From Planctomycetota bacterium (GTDB taxonomy: Bacteria; Planctomycetota; PLA2): DNA of 64,000 nucleotides. The stretch's first letter is position 1. Every line of letters begins with the position of its first letter. Shown piece after piece: positions 1 through 9,208 of the stretch. Where the stretch lies: contig JAJFFH010000061.1 of assembly GCA_021776735.1 (NCBI GenBank), positions 1 to 64,000 on the forward strand. Reading direction: 5' to 3'. The translations under genes were made by a program, and so were the position numbers. The notes below the pieces were generated by a model. The model was not told the origin of the DNA, ran no database searches, and was given only the letters and a program-made list of their open reading frames with translations.

Positions 1-539
1 CCCGCCCCCCCCTTCACCAACATCGAGAGTGCAGCACACCACGCCGCACGCTCCCCGAATTCGCGGTCAAGGCGCCCGCGCAAGAGCTCGTGCGCGCGGA
101 GCAGCCGGCTGCGCACGGTCGCCGCGGGCACGCCGGCCGCCCGCGCAATCGCCGCCGCCGTCAGACCATCGAAGTAATGCTGGAGCAGCGTCGCGCGATA
201 CGGCTCGTCGAGCGCGAGCACCGCCGCCACGACCTTGCGCTGCGCCTCCGCGCGTGCGACCAGCTCATCGGTCGCGGGCTCCGCCTCCCCCGCCGCCGCC
301 GCGCGCTCGCGCCGCACGCGCCGTTCGTCGCCACGCCGCGCCGTCGAGGCCAGCCGCCGCACGACTGTCGCCAGCCACGCCCGCGCGGACCCGACGCGCA
401 ACCCGGGTCGTCGCAGCGCACGCACCCACGCCTCCTGCGCCACGTCGTCGGCCACGTGCGGATCGCGCAACAGGCGCCGCGCCAGCGCACGCACCCATCC
501 GGCGTTTTCCAAGAGCTGTTTCGCGGTCGTCGAGTCCAT
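1..539 (-). CDS. ECF sigma-70 factor, probably fused; C-terminus outside window
   Basis: The minus-strand frame opens at an ATG ending at 539 and runs off the left edge after about 180 codons, so the product is partial. Residues 1-70 resemble sigma region 2 (ENAGWVRALARRLLRD, then VADDVAQEAWVRALR). Residues about 110-165 resemble region 4 with a helix-turn-helix (YFDGLTAAAIARAAGVPAA, then TVRSRLLRAHELLRGRLD). The sequence after region 4 (ERAAWCAALSMLV) parallels the same point in the two complete sigma fusions at 2002-4938 and 11860-15057. I therefore infer that this one also continues into a membrane anchor and beta-sandwich domains. It lies downstream of, and in the same direction as, the serine hydrolase gene. 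Confidence 0.8.
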   Translation of the reverse strand, partial: MDSTTAKQLLENAGWVRALARRLLRDPHVADDVAQEAWVRALRRPGLRVGSARAWLATVVRRLASTARRGDERRVRRERAAAAGEAEPATDELVARAEAQRKVVAAVLALDEPYRATLLQHYFDGLTAAAIARAAGVPAATVRSRLLRAHELLRGRLDREFGERAAWCAALSMLVKGGA

Positions 540-666
540 GAAGCGTGCCTCCACAGTACGCGACCCCGTCACCGGAAGAATCGTTGCAAAAAGTCTTCTG
601 GCGACAGCAGGCGGGCCTGCCCGCACCGAAGCGCCCGGCGCGAAGGCGGGATGGCGATGTTTCCGG

Positions 667-1998
667 CTACGGTGAAAGTTCCAGCAGCATCTTCAAGAAC
701 GCACCGAACTCGCGCGACGCGTCCTCGCTGCCGTCCCCCGCGCGCAGGCGCACGCCGACAAGCCGTTGCTTCGGATAGACCACGAGCCACTGGCCTAGAT
801 AGCCGGTGTGGTAAATGACGCGGGCGCCGGACTTCGGGTGCTTGGCGCGCCACCACACGAGTCCACAACTCTCGTTCGGACCGCCCTGCTGCGCCAGCGT
901 CTTGGTCCACGCCGCAGGAAAGATCTGCCGGCCCTTCCATTTCCCGCCGTTCGCGATCAGCCAGCCGACCTTCGCGAGGTCGCGCGCCGTCATCTGCAGC
1001 TCGGCATACGTCAACGCGTTGCCGGCCTTGTCCCGATTCCATTTCCACACGCGAATCCCGAGCGGCCCGAACAGCTTTTTCTTGAGATACATGTCACACG
1101 ACTTGCCGGACGCCTTCCGAATCACGCCCGATAACAACGCGATCGCATCGTTGTTGTACGAGAACTCCTTGCCGGGCTCGGTCACGACCTTGTGCCTCCG
1201 CACCCACGCGACCTTGTCGTCTTGCCCGTTGAGTTCGGTCGCCCGCTTCGCGTGCTGAATCCCCGAGGTGTGCGCCAGCACCTGCCGCAACGTGACCTTG
1301 GCCCGCTGCCCGTCCTTCCACTCGGGAAACCACGTCGAGAGCGGCGCGTCGAGGGACGCGATCTTCTTGTCCTCGACGAGATACGCGATCGCCATCGCGG
1401 TGAAGAACTTCGTCACCGACATGACGTGGATCGGCCGTGGCTTGCCTCCGAAGTGTCGCTCGGCCACGACCTTGCCGTCGCGCACGACACACACCGCACT
1501 CGACCCGGTCTCTTCCGCCACCGCAATCAGCCGACGCAGCGCGGCAACATCGATCCCCTTCGCTTCGCCACGCGAAAACTCACGCCCGAACGAAAGCCCC
1601 TTGTCGATCAGCACCACCGGCCCACCCGCGCGCATGGCGTGCCAGGAATAGTCGCCAAGCCCGCGCCACGCGCACGTCCCCTTCAGCTTCTTCATGCCGT
1701 CGCGCTCGCCGTCGAACGCCAGCTTGAACCGCCGATCGGCAAGATCGAACGTGAACCGCCCGCCGCGCATGACGATGTTCGTCAACTCGTGCCGTTTGCC
1801 AAAGAGGATCGTCCGAAACCGGATCCACCCCGTCCATTTGCCGGCGCGTCGATCCAGCGACACATCCGCACGGCACTGGCGCGGCTGCATCCCGGGCCGC
1901 TCCAACACCAGCCGCCACTCGCCGATCAGCGGATGCTTGTCGGCGCGCGCCACCGCCGAAAGAACCAGAATCGCCAGCAGGAATCGCGCGTGTTTCAT
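667..1998 (-). CDS. Secreted serine hydrolase, beta-lactamase/class C family
   Basis: 443 residues with a signal peptide (MKHARFLLAILVLSAVARA). An N-terminal region of about 130 residues, possibly a small beta domain, is followed by a class C beta-lactamase/DD-peptidase-like fold. The SxxK nucleophile motif appears as MSVTKFFTAM, the Y-x-N motif as FSYNNDAI, and a third-motif candidate as YHTGYLG. The family covers esterases, D-aminopeptidases and penicillin-binding-like enzymes, and the substrate cannot be read from sequence. The start lies 3 bp from the stop of the upstream sigma fusion gene (2002), so the two are probably co-transcribed and this exported enzyme may be a product of that regulatory unit. 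Confidence 0.85.
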   Translation of the reverse strand: MKHARFLLAILVLSAVARADKHPLIGEWRLVLERPGMQPRQCRADVSLDRRAGKWTGWIRFRTILFGKRHELTNIVMRGGRFTFDLADRRFKLAFDGERDGMKKLKGTCAWRGLGDYSWHAMRAGGPVVLIDKGLSFGREFSRGEAKGIDVAALRRLIAVAEETGSSAVCVVRDGKVVAERHFGGKPRPIHVMSVTKFFTAMAIAYLVEDKKIASLDAPLSTWFPEWKDGQRAKVTLRQVLAHTSGIQHAKRATELNGQDDKVAWVRRHKVVTEPGKEFSYNNDAIALLSGVIRKASGKSCDMYLKKKLFGPLGIRVWKWNRDKAGNALTYAELQMTARDLAKVGWLIANGGKWKGRQIFPAAWTKTLAQQGGPNESCGLVWWRAKHPKSGARVIYHTGYLGQWLVVYPKQRLVGVRLRAGDGSEDASREFGAFLKMLLELSP

Positions 1999-2001
1999 CG
2001 A

Positions 2002-4938
2002 CTACTCCTTGATCGTGATCGCAGCACCGTCCGAGGCGTGCAGGGTCCAGTCATCGCCGGGTGGCACGAGAATCCTAAATCGCCCGTCCGCTGCGGGCTC
2101 GACAGATCGGCGCCATTGGCCGTGTTCGCGCAATTCAACAAGCGTCGCGCCAGGGGCTCGCCCGGAGACCAATCGGCCCAAAAGCAAACGGACGGCGATG
2201 TCTTCGGTGTCGGCGGCAAGCGCAACGGAACGCGGCGGAAAAAACGACGCGGCGCGTGGATGGTCATGGGGCAGCCGAAACTTCAGCGCGAGCGGCCCAC
2301 GCGGCAGGCCGGTCCAGGAAACATCGCCGTCCGTTCCTGTCGGCTTGGAGTTCATCGCGGTCACGACCACGCCCGGGACGGGTTCACCGAACGGTGTCGT
2401 CACGCGCACGCGCAGGTTCCGGTCGCGCGGGAGCTTGCGGACACGCCAGACGATCCCCGTCGTGCCCGCCACGATGCCGCGCCGCGTGCCCTCCCAGGCG
2501 ACCGGCGGCACGAACGTCACCACGTCACCCGGCGCGACCACGACGCGAAACCTTCCATCCTTGGCGGTTCGCTGTTGCCGACCCGCGGCGGTGAAGGAGA
2601 ACGCGACGGGTTTGCCGCGCGTATCGATGACGCGGCCCGCTACGAGTGCGCGCGGTCTCAGCGTGATCTCCAGGACACGACTGTCTTGGGGGAACGCGTG
2701 CCGGACCCCGTCGATCCGAACTGCGCGGACCCGCCGACGCGAGCGCATTGTTGCCACGCCGTCGTCGCCCGTGCGGCGCACTTCGCGGGTATCTGCGGTC
2801 TCGAACAGGACAGGTTCGGCATGTGCCGGACCGCCGCCGGATTCGCGCACGGACACGACGAAGGCCGTCGCCTCGAGCATTCGCAAGTCGATCGAGCCGG
2901 CGCGTGGCACGGTGATCTCGCGAGACTCGCCGCCCTCCGACCGCAACTCATAGGAGCCGGGCGCGAGGTCGTCGAATCGAAACCGCCCGAGGTCGTCGGT
3001 GTGGCGCGACTCGTGATTGCCGAAGCTGTGCCGGGGACGTTTTGCACCGCGACGTCCCCGGTCGTCGTTCGAACCACGCAGATCGACGCGAACCCGAGCC
3101 GCCGGTCGGCCACTCTCGTCGAGCACCCGTCCCGTCAGCGCGTGCCCCGAATGCAGGCGCACGTCGCCGAGTTCAAGGTCGCCCGTGCCTGCCGGGTTCA
3201 AGTCGATCAGCGTGCGACCGTGCCCGCGCGCCATGACGAGCAGCGTGAGCGCAAAGGGGCGGCGGCCGAGGTTGCCGATCTCGAAACGACCGTCCGCGCC
3301 GGTGCGCGCGCCCAGGAAGTCCCACACGAAACCGGATCCGAAGACCATCACCATGGCCTGCGCTCCCGGAACCGGTGCCCCCGCGGCGGAGACCACGCGC
3401 CCGCGCAGTGTGAAGCCGCGATGCAGCTTCACCTCGACATCGTCGCCCAGCCGCGCCCGGGCAGACCCGTAGCGCGGGGCGCGAACCACGAAAGAGCCTC
3501 CGGGCTTGCCCCGCAGCTTGAAGCGTCCAGCGACATCCGTGCGGACCGCCTTCCCGGCGTGGACAGGCCCCAAGGTCGCGCCCGCGATCGGCTGGTTCGT
3601 CGCGGCATCGATCACACGGCCCGTTCCGACCGTGAGCGGCGGCACTTCCAGCCTGCACTCGGTCTCGCCGGTCTCCGGCAAGGAGACGTAGCGAACAGGC
3701 ACGATGTGCGGCATGGTGCCGGGCACCGCGACGTGAAGGCGGACTTCCTCGCCGCCGGCGAGCTGCTCGAACACGCACGCCCCATCGTCGGTCGTCGGCC
3801 GCTCGCGCCGGTAACGAATCTGCCGCATCGCGCGGTCGGCGGCGATCAGGGCCACGGTTGTACCGGACGGCGCACCTTCGACGCGAACGCGCAGGCGCAC
3901 GCCTGTTTCCAGGCGTACGCGCACACGCTCTCCGGCCTGTCTCTGCGGTAGCGAGCGCGGCGCGAAGCCCGCGGCCCGAATCCGCAGCGTGACAACGTCG
4001 CCGCGGCGCAGGCGCAACGCAAACCGGCCATCCTCTCCGGTCCGCTCGTGCGGACCCGGAACCTCGGCGAACTGCTCGCCGTCGGGATGCGCGTTCACGC
4101 GACGCCAGGGATGAAACAGGGCGCGAACCTGCGCGCCGACAACAGGACGCCCCGCGGGATCGATCACGACGCCGTGCAGATCGAGGTCGCGATCGATCAC
4201 GCGCAACGCGGTCTCCGTCTTGCGCTTGGCAGCACCCTCCGGCGCGGCGCGGGCGTCGAGGTCGTCACGTTTCTTCGAGGACATCGCCGTCCGTTCGCTG
4301 TTGAAGCGAAGACCGCCCCTCACGACGTCGGACTCGTCACGCGGCCACATCCACGCCACCAGGCCAACGCACGCGACGGCGGCAACGGCGAGCCCGATCC
4401 GGACACCGCCGAACAGCGTCGCCGCGGGCGCGATCCATGCGCGGCGGTCGCCGTACTCGCGGTCGAGACGGCCCCGAAGCACGTCGAGCGCGCGACGCAA
4501 TCGACTGCGTACCGCACCGTGGGTCTCGCCCAGTCGCGCCGCGATCTCGGGAGCGCTGTGACCGTCGAAGTAACGCAGCAATACAACCGTGCGAGACGGC
4601 GCGTCGAGCTCCAACACCGCTTGGGCGATGCGCTCGCGCAGGATCGGGTCCGGATCGAGCGAGTGTGATTCCGGACGCGCCACTTCGTGCTCGCGGTTCC
4701 GGCGCCGCTGTTCACTGCGTCCCGCTTTGAAGGCCAGATTCCGGGTGACCGCGCGCAGCCACGCGCGCAGGCGGTCGCGCCGCTCCGGGGGCCGTTCCAA
4801 CGCCGCGACCAAAGCGTCCTGAGCAACATCCTCAGCGCGTTGACGGTCACGGATCAACCGGTTGGCGAGCGACCGGACGAAGCCGGCGTGGGCGAGGAGA
4901 TCGTGGGTCGAAGGCGGCGGCACGGGTATTCGTTCCAC
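2002..4938 (-). CDS. ECF sigma factor fused to membrane anchor and carboxypeptidase-regulatory-like domains
   Basis: About 978 residues if translation starts at the GTG at 4938, which gives a start close to sigma region 2. The frame is open further upstream but not sigma-like. Sigma region 2 is at about 10-75 (FVRSLANRLIRDRQRAEDVA) and region 4 at about 110-165 (YFDGHSAPEIAARLGETHGA). A single hydrophobic helix follows (GGVRIGLAVAAVACVGLVAW, about 180-200). The rest is a chain of carboxypeptidase-regulatory-like or Cna-B-like beta domains with repeated phrases such as GRVIDxxGxPVxGA. Inferred topology: sigma domain in the cytoplasm, beta domains outside. The gene contains three copies of the dispersed 19-bp motif (2188, 2323, 4283), translated in different frames. 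It heads an operon with the serine hydrolase. Confidence 0.85.
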   Translation of the reverse strand: MERIPVPPPSTHDLLAHAGFVRSLANRLIRDRQRAEDVAQDALVAALERPPERRDRLRAWLRAVTRNLAFKAGRSEQRRRNREHEVARPESHSLDPDPILRERIAQAVLELDAPSRTVVLLRYFDGHSAPEIAARLGETHGAVRSRLRRALDVLRGRLDREYGDRRAWIAPAATLFGGVRIGLAVAAVACVGLVAWMWPRDESDVVRGGLRFNSERTAMSSKKRDDLDARAAPEGAAKRKTETALRVIDRDLDLHGVVIDPAGRPVVGAQVRALFHPWRRVNAHPDGEQFAEVPGPHERTGEDGRFALRLRRGDVVTLRIRAAGFAPRSLPQRQAGERVRVRLETGVRLRVRVEGAPSGTTVALIAADRAMRQIRYRRERPTTDDGACVFEQLAGGEEVRLHVAVPGTMPHIVPVRYVSLPETGETECRLEVPPLTVGTGRVIDAATNQPIAGATLGPVHAGKAVRTDVAGRFKLRGKPGGSFVVRAPRYGSARARLGDDVEVKLHRGFTLRGRVVSAAGAPVPGAQAMVMVFGSGFVWDFLGARTGADGRFEIGNLGRRPFALTLLVMARGHGRTLIDLNPAGTGDLELGDVRLHSGHALTGRVLDESGRPAARVRVDLRGSNDDRGRRGAKRPRHSFGNHESRHTDDLGRFRFDDLAPGSYELRSEGGESREITVPRAGSIDLRMLEATAFVVSVRESGGGPAHAEPVLFETADTREVRRTGDDGVATMRSRRRVRAVRIDGVRHAFPQDSRVLEITLRPRALVAGRVIDTRGKPVAFSFTAAGRQQRTAKDGRFRVVVAPGDVVTFVPPVAWEGTRRGIVAGTTGIVWRVRKLPRDRNLRVRVTTPFGEPVPGVVVTAMNSKPTGTDGDVSWTGLPRGPLALKFRLPHDHPRAASFFPPRSVALAADTEDIAVRLLLGRLVSGRAPGATLVELREHGQWRRSVEPAADGRFRILVPPGDDWTLHASDGAAITIKE

Positions 4939-5098
4939 CAACGTAGTCCCCGCGCGCACCCGGGTTGGTCCGGATTGAATCTCGTTCGCGGGGCGACTTG
5001 GGGATAACCGGTGGATAACGCGGCGCAACCCACGGATATGACAGGACTTACGCCCTTTTCTCATTATGCATGGGCGCGCCTCGCAGCGGTTGTGAATA

Positions 5099-5923
5099 AT
5101 GCGAGGTGAAGTGCTGACCTTTGTCCTACCCGCCATCCTCGCCGGCCTCCTGGGCCTCTTTCCGGCCCAGGCCGAACTCTCCGAGTACGTTCCGCGGCTG
5201 CGCGTCATGTTCCTCGGCGCCGTCGGACTCGGCTATCTCGGCATCGCCGTCTTTCTGTTTCGCAAGACCGCCGGCTGGAAACGCTGGGTCGCACTCGTTT
5301 GGTCGCTCGCCGTCGTGCGCGTCTCCTACACGTTGATCATCAGTACCGCGGTGCTGATGGCGGGTTGGGCGGCATGGCTTGCGCGCCTGATCGGAGACCA
5401 ATCGCTGGTGCTCCCGATCCACTACGCGACGGCGTGTTTTGCAGGCGCGCTGACGGGAACGATCGCGATCGCGGCCGTCTCCGCCGGCACGAACCTGAAA
5501 CGCGTCGGCTGGATTGTCATCGCGCTCTTGTTCGTCGGCGAAGGCGTGCTCTCGTTTTGGCTGCCCGAGGATCGCCACCCATCGCCGCACCCGTTCGCCG
5601 ATGCTCCGCCGGCCGCCGCGCACGGACCGGAGTATCTCGAGGTCGTCGAGGACACGGACCACACGCCGGTCACGCGGATCATCGCCGCCGCCGCGACAAT
5701 CCGCCACGCGATGTGGCCGCGTTCGGGCTGGGGCGGCTCCGTGCGCAAGGGCCTCCTGATGCGCGCGCGCGCCAATCCCGAAATGGGAATCCTGGTCCGC
5801 GTGAACTGCCTGGAGGCCGCGCTGCTCGAAGCACGCAAGCTGCTCGACCGGCAAAAGGCACCGGGCTCCGGTACCGCAGATCCTCAGCGACGAAAGCAAA
5901 CGGACGGCGATGATTCCGGATAG
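5099..5923 (+). CDS. Multi-pass membrane protein, function unknown
   Basis: 274 residues. Four or five hydrophobic helices fill the first 160 residues (for example VLTFVLPAILAGLLGLFPA, LGAVGLGYLGIAVFLF, VGWIVIALLFVGEGVLSFWL), followed by a soluble tail of about 110 residues. I do not recognise the family. The start could be the ATG at 5099 or the in-frame GTG at 5111. The last codons and stop come from a copy of the dispersed motif (core 5900-5911), which encodes RKQTDGDDSG. The tail may thus have been extended by the repeat. The gene converges on ftsK, whose stop is 17 bp away. Confidence 0.65.
   Translation: MRGEVLTFVLPAILAGLLGLFPAQAELSEYVPRLRVMFLGAVGLGYLGIAVFLFRKTAGWKRWVALVWSLAVVRVSYTLIISTAVLMAGWAAWLARLIGDQSLVLPIHYATACFAGALTGTIAIAAVSAGTNLKRVGWIVIALLFVGEGVLSFWLPEDRHPSPHPFADAPPAAAHGPEYLEVVEDTDHTPVTRIIAAAATIRHAMWPRSGWGGSVRKGLLMRARANPEMGILVRVNCLEAALLEARKLLDRQKAPGSGTADPQRRKQTDGDDSG
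5900..5911 (+). repeat. Dispersed 19-bp motif at a gene end
   Basis: A core ACGGACGGCGAT copy lies over the stop region of the 5099-5923 gene, in the short gap before the end of ftsK. It supplies the C-terminal residues QTDGD. Convergent gene junctions are a preferred place for this motif (compare 34436 and 43649). Confidence 0.9.
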
Positions 5924-5940
5924 CGGGCGATGGCTCGCGG

Positions 5941-8313
5941 CTACGCCTTCGGCCCGCCGAACTTGTCTTCGAACTCTTCGTCGTCCATCAGCACTTCGGC
6001 TGCCTGGCTGTTCTTGAACTCGCCGATGATGCCCTGGCCGCGCATCAGGTCGATCAGCCGCGAGGCGCGCGTGTAGCCGATCTGGAGCTGGCGCTGCAGC
6101 AGGGACGCCGAGCCGCGCCGGGTCGCCAACACGACGCGGCACGCCTGCTCGAACAGCGCATCGACCTCGCGCGGATCGCGTTCGTCCATGCTCTCCGCCT
6201 TCACGATCAACTCGCGAAGTTGCTGGCCCGGACCCTTCTCGCGAAGGTCATCGACCACGGCGCGGACCTCATCGTCGGACACAAAGCAGCCCTGCGCGCG
6301 CACGAGGTGGAAGCTGCGCGGCGGCAGGAACAGCATGTCGCCCATGCCCAACAGCTTTTCGGCGCCGCCCTGATCGAGAACGACGCGGCTGTCCACCTTG
6401 CTCGTCACCTTGAACGAGGCGCGGCTGGGCATGTTCGCCTTGATGAGACCCGTGATGACGTCGGTCGAAGGCCGCTGCGTCGCGAGTACCGTGTGGATGC
6501 CGACGGCGCGCGACTTCTGCGCCAGGCGCGTCACGGCCTGCTCGACCTCCTTCTTGCCGGTCATGAGCAGGTCGGCCAGCTCATCCACCACCACGACCAG
6601 GTGCGGCATGTGCGCGGGCGCGTTGTCCTCGCCGACGTCGTGCTTCTTGGCCAGTTCGGCGACGCGCTTTTTGCCGAGCTTGTTGTAGGCGTCGATGTTG
6701 CGGACCCCGAACATGGCGAAGATGCGATAGCGGTCTTCCATCTCCGTCACGACCCAGTCGAGCGTCTGCGCGGCCTTGCGGGAGTCCGTCACGACGCCGG
6801 TCAACAGGTGCGGGATATCCTTGAAGAACGCCAGTTCGACCTGTTTGGGGTCGATCAGGATGAGTCGCACCTCTTCCATGGTGCGCGACATCAGGATCGA
6901 CAGGATGATCGAGTTAATGCAGACGCTCTTACCGCTGCCCGTCGCGCCGGCGATGAGCAGGTGCGGCATGCGCGCGAGATCCTCGAGCATGGGGTTCCCC
7001 GCGGCATCCCGGCCCAGGAACAGGGGGATGGCCATCCGCCTGGCCCGTGTGAGGCGTTCCTCGATCAGCGCGCGCAGCCCGACCTCGTCGCGAATCGAGT
7101 TCGGTACCTCGACGCCGACCGTGCTCTTGCCGGGAATCGGCGCGACGATGCGAACCGACTCCGCCTTGAGCGCGATTGCGAGGTCGTCGGCCCGGTTGAC
7201 GATCTGGCTGAGCTTCGTGCCCTCCTTCAGGGCGAGCTCGTACATCGTGATGACCGGACCGCGGGTGTGACCGACGACACGGGTCTCGATGCGAAACGAC
7301 GCCAGCGACCGCTCGAGAATCTGCGCGTTCGCCTGGATCGCGCGCTCAAGACGGCCGATGTCGATCGGCTGATCCGGCGAGAGCAGCGTCGGCGACGGAA
7401 TCGGATGCTTGCCGCTCTTTTTGGGTCTCGGGGCCGCCGGCGGGAGCGGAGCCGGCGTGGCACGCGGCGCCCTCTTTCTCTTGACGGGCGCGGGTGCGGG
7501 CTCGGGGTCCCCCTCTAGCTCGTGGTCGTAGTCGTCGTCTTCAGAAACATCGCCGTCCTCGGCTTCCTCGTCTTCTTCCTCCTCGCCCTCTTCGTCCTCG
7601 CCCTCCTCGTATTCTTCTTCCTCTTCCTCTTCTTCTTCCTCGTCGCCTTCTTCTTCGTCCGTCTCGTACTCGTCTTCCTCGTACTCCTCCTCGTCGTCCA
7701 CGTCGTCCTCATCGACGACGGGAGCGGGAGTCGGCGTCTTCCTCGGTCGGGCCTTGGCCTTGGACTTTGCCTTCGCGGGGGACCGGCGACGCTTCGGCTT
7801 GGCGACCGCCACGCGCCGGAAGCAACCGCTGAACAGCCAGTCGGTGCAAAACACGAGCGAGAGCAGCGTCAGGCCGACGACCAGGACGAACGCGAACAGC
7901 GCCGGGAACGGTACGAGGATGGCGTCGCGCGCGAGCAGGCCGATCACACCGCCCGCGGCGCCGGCGGCACCGCCAGCAAGCGCGAAGAGACACGGCAGAA
8001 AAACCGCAAACGCGATCGCGGCGGCGATCCGCTGGCGCGTGAATTCCATCCCGCGGTCGAGCAGGAAGAGGACGGCGTGCATGGCGGTGACGAGCGCCAG
8101 CAGGAGGGTCGCCGGCCCGAACGCAACAACCAGGCCCCGCGTGAGCCCGCGCCAGATCGTCGTTGGCGCGGTCGACTCGGCAAGACCGGGCGAGAACAGA
8201 TAGATCCCGGCAACGATCAGGCTAAGCGCCGCAACGGCAAACGCGATCGCCGTCGGCCGGTAGGGTCGGGTCTTTTCGTCAAGTTGGCGGAGCAGGGCTG
8301 CGGCATGGGACAT
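5941..8313 (-). CDS. ftsK: DNA translocase FtsK/SpoIIIE
   Basis: 790 residues from the ATG at 8313. The frame stays open upstream to 8433, but that part lies in a repeat element. Four transmembrane helices span residues 20-160. A strongly acidic linker spans about 200-268 (long runs of D and E), and a Pro/Lys-rich stretch follows. The ATPase part has the FtsK alpha region (DIGRLERAIQANAQILERSL), Walker A GATGSGKS at 455-462, Walker B LVVVVDELADL, and TQRPSTDVITGLIKANMPSR. The C-terminal gamma winged helix reads LLQRQLQIGYTRASRLIDLM and would read polar chromosomal sites (KOPS). The protein pumps DNA through the division septum and activates dimer resolution. The acidic linker is unusual in composition. 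Confidence 0.95.
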   Translation of the reverse strand: MSHAAALLRQLDEKTRPYRPTAIAFAVAALSLIVAGIYLFSPGLAESTAPTTIWRGLTRGLVVAFGPATLLLALVTAMHAVLFLLDRGMEFTRQRIAAAIAFAVFLPCLFALAGGAAGAAGGVIGLLARDAILVPFPALFAFVLVVGLTLLSLVFCTDWLFSGCFRRVAVAKPKRRRSPAKAKSKAKARPRKTPTPAPVVDEDDVDDEEEYEEDEYETDEEEGDEEEEEEEEEEYEEGEDEEGEEEEDEEAEDGDVSEDDDYDHELEGDPEPAPAPVKRKRAPRATPAPLPPAAPRPKKSGKHPIPSPTLLSPDQPIDIGRLERAIQANAQILERSLASFRIETRVVGHTRGPVITMYELALKEGTKLSQIVNRADDLAIALKAESVRIVAPIPGKSTVGVEVPNSIRDEVGLRALIEERLTRARRMAIPLFLGRDAAGNPMLEDLARMPHLLIAGATGSGKSVCINSIILSILMSRTMEEVRLILIDPKQVELAFFKDIPHLLTGVVTDSRKAAQTLDWVVTEMEDRYRIFAMFGVRNIDAYNKLGKKRVAELAKKHDVGEDNAPAHMPHLVVVVDELADLLMTGKKEVEQAVTRLAQKSRAVGIHTVLATQRPSTDVITGLIKANMPSRASFKVTSKVDSRVVLDQGGAEKLLGMGDMLFLPPRSFHLVRAQGCFVSDDEVRAVVDDLREKGPGQQLRELIVKAESMDERDPREVDALFEQACRVVLATRRGSASLLQRQLQIGYTRASRLIDLMRGQGIIGEFKNSQAAEVLMDDEEFEDKFGGPKA

Positions 8314-8362
8314 ACGGGTACAAGGAGGTAGATCGGCAGCCCCGCCGAGACCTCGCACCAAG

Positions 8363-8593
8363 CCCGCATTATTCATGGCCACGTGGAGCATCGGCCCGAT
8401 GGGATGCGCGCAGAAGTAGCCCTTGGACGGCACGATCGCCGTTCATGCTTCCGGTCGATCATTCTGGTCGAGTACAGATCGTCGAGGTCGAGGAACGACG
8501 ACGAAGGCGGCTCGGAGGAGCCGTCTAGGAGGAGCCACGAAGAGATCGGCGATATGGACCGGCCAGAACCCGCGTGGTCGTGGATAACGCGGG
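8363..8593. repeat. 230-bp element with terminal inverted repeats, copy 1
   Basis: This 231-bp stretch begins CCCGCATTAT and ends ATAACGCGGG, an imperfect terminal inverted repeat. It is strongly similar along its whole length to 46275-46504 in the same orientation. The interior contains a small perfect hairpin (GGCTCGGAGGAGCC) and a conserved end block GATATGGACCGGCCAGAACC. No convincing gene lies inside. It sits just upstream of ftsK and may replace its native leader. It is likely a non-autonomous mobile element, or less likely a structured RNA gene. Confidence 0.75.
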
Positions 8594-8653
8594 CGAACCT
8601 ACGCCCACCCGCGGATTTCGACACGCCTCACCCCTCGGCATGCTGCTGGAGGC

Positions 8654-8999
8654 ATGAGCGTCTACGTCGATCTGACCCGCGAGTTCAACGAGAGTGAGCC
8701 GCGGGCCGTGCTCAGCAGCGGTCAGGCCGTGGTCCTCTCGTTGAGACCAGGCCACTGCTCGCGCTCGCCGGGGCTGACCGCCGGAAGCTGGAAGCCGCGC
8801 TGGACGCCGAGCGGCGCGACCTGATGCACGCCAGCAAAGGGCGCCTCGCGGGCTACACCGAAGCGACCCAAGCCTGGCGAGCGCAATGGCGCGACGTGGC
8901 CGCCGAGATCGCCGCCTTTCGCTTCGCGAGGCGCACGCGATCGTGACGGCGCGGGCCGAAGGGGTCTTGCCTTTTCACCCGACGGGAGAGCAGCCGTGA
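8654..8999 (+). pseudogene. Remnant of a larger protein gene with internal deletion and frameshift
   Basis: Three pieces in different frames read as one decayed gene. An N-terminal piece starts at ATG 8654 (MSVYVDLTREFNESEPRAVL). A middle piece reads LLALAGADRRKLEAALDAER then RDLMHASKGRLAGYTEATQA. A C-terminal piece reads LREAHAIVTARAEGVLPFHP and ends with TGA at 8997-8999. The first join looks like a deletion that removed most of the protein, and the second looks like a one-base shift. From memory the ends resemble a family of roughly 260-residue uncharacterised proteins with a nucleotidyltransferase-like region, but I cannot confirm this. The stop overlaps the start of the next small gene. 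Confidence 0.5.
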
Positions 9000-9178
9000 G
9001 AGGGGAGTTCCTCAGCGAAGAAGACCTCGACCTGCGCAATCTTTCCGAGGAAGAGCTGACCGCGTACTGGAACGCCTGGCTCGTGCAGACACAAGTGACC
9101 AACGACCGCGACGCGCAGTCGTATTCGCACGGCGTCTTCATGCTCCTGTCCAGCGGAGACGAAGACCGAGAAACGTAA
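8996..9178 (+). CDS. Small hypothetical protein (60 aa)
   Basis: A GTG start at 8996 overlaps the TGA of the preceding pseudogene in a GTGA arrangement, with GGGAG upstream. The product, beginning MRGEFLSEEDLDLRNLSEEE, is acidic and helical, has no signal peptide and matches no family I recognise. The coupling suggests it was the second gene of a two-gene unit whose first gene has decayed. It converges on the gene ending at 9209. Confidence 0.45.
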   Translation: MRGEFLSEEDLDLRNLSEEELTAYWNAWLVQTQVTNDRDAQSYSHGVFMLLSSGDEDRET

Positions 9179-9208
9179 GGGGGTGCCGGGGGCGAAGAGG
9201 CGGGCGCC

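Noticed and set aside
7522..8331. Long plus-strand reading frame antisense to ftsK with valine/leucine-rich text
   Set aside because: It is the complement of the acidic Glu/Asp linker codons of ftsK and lacks a plausible start or Shine-Dalgarno.
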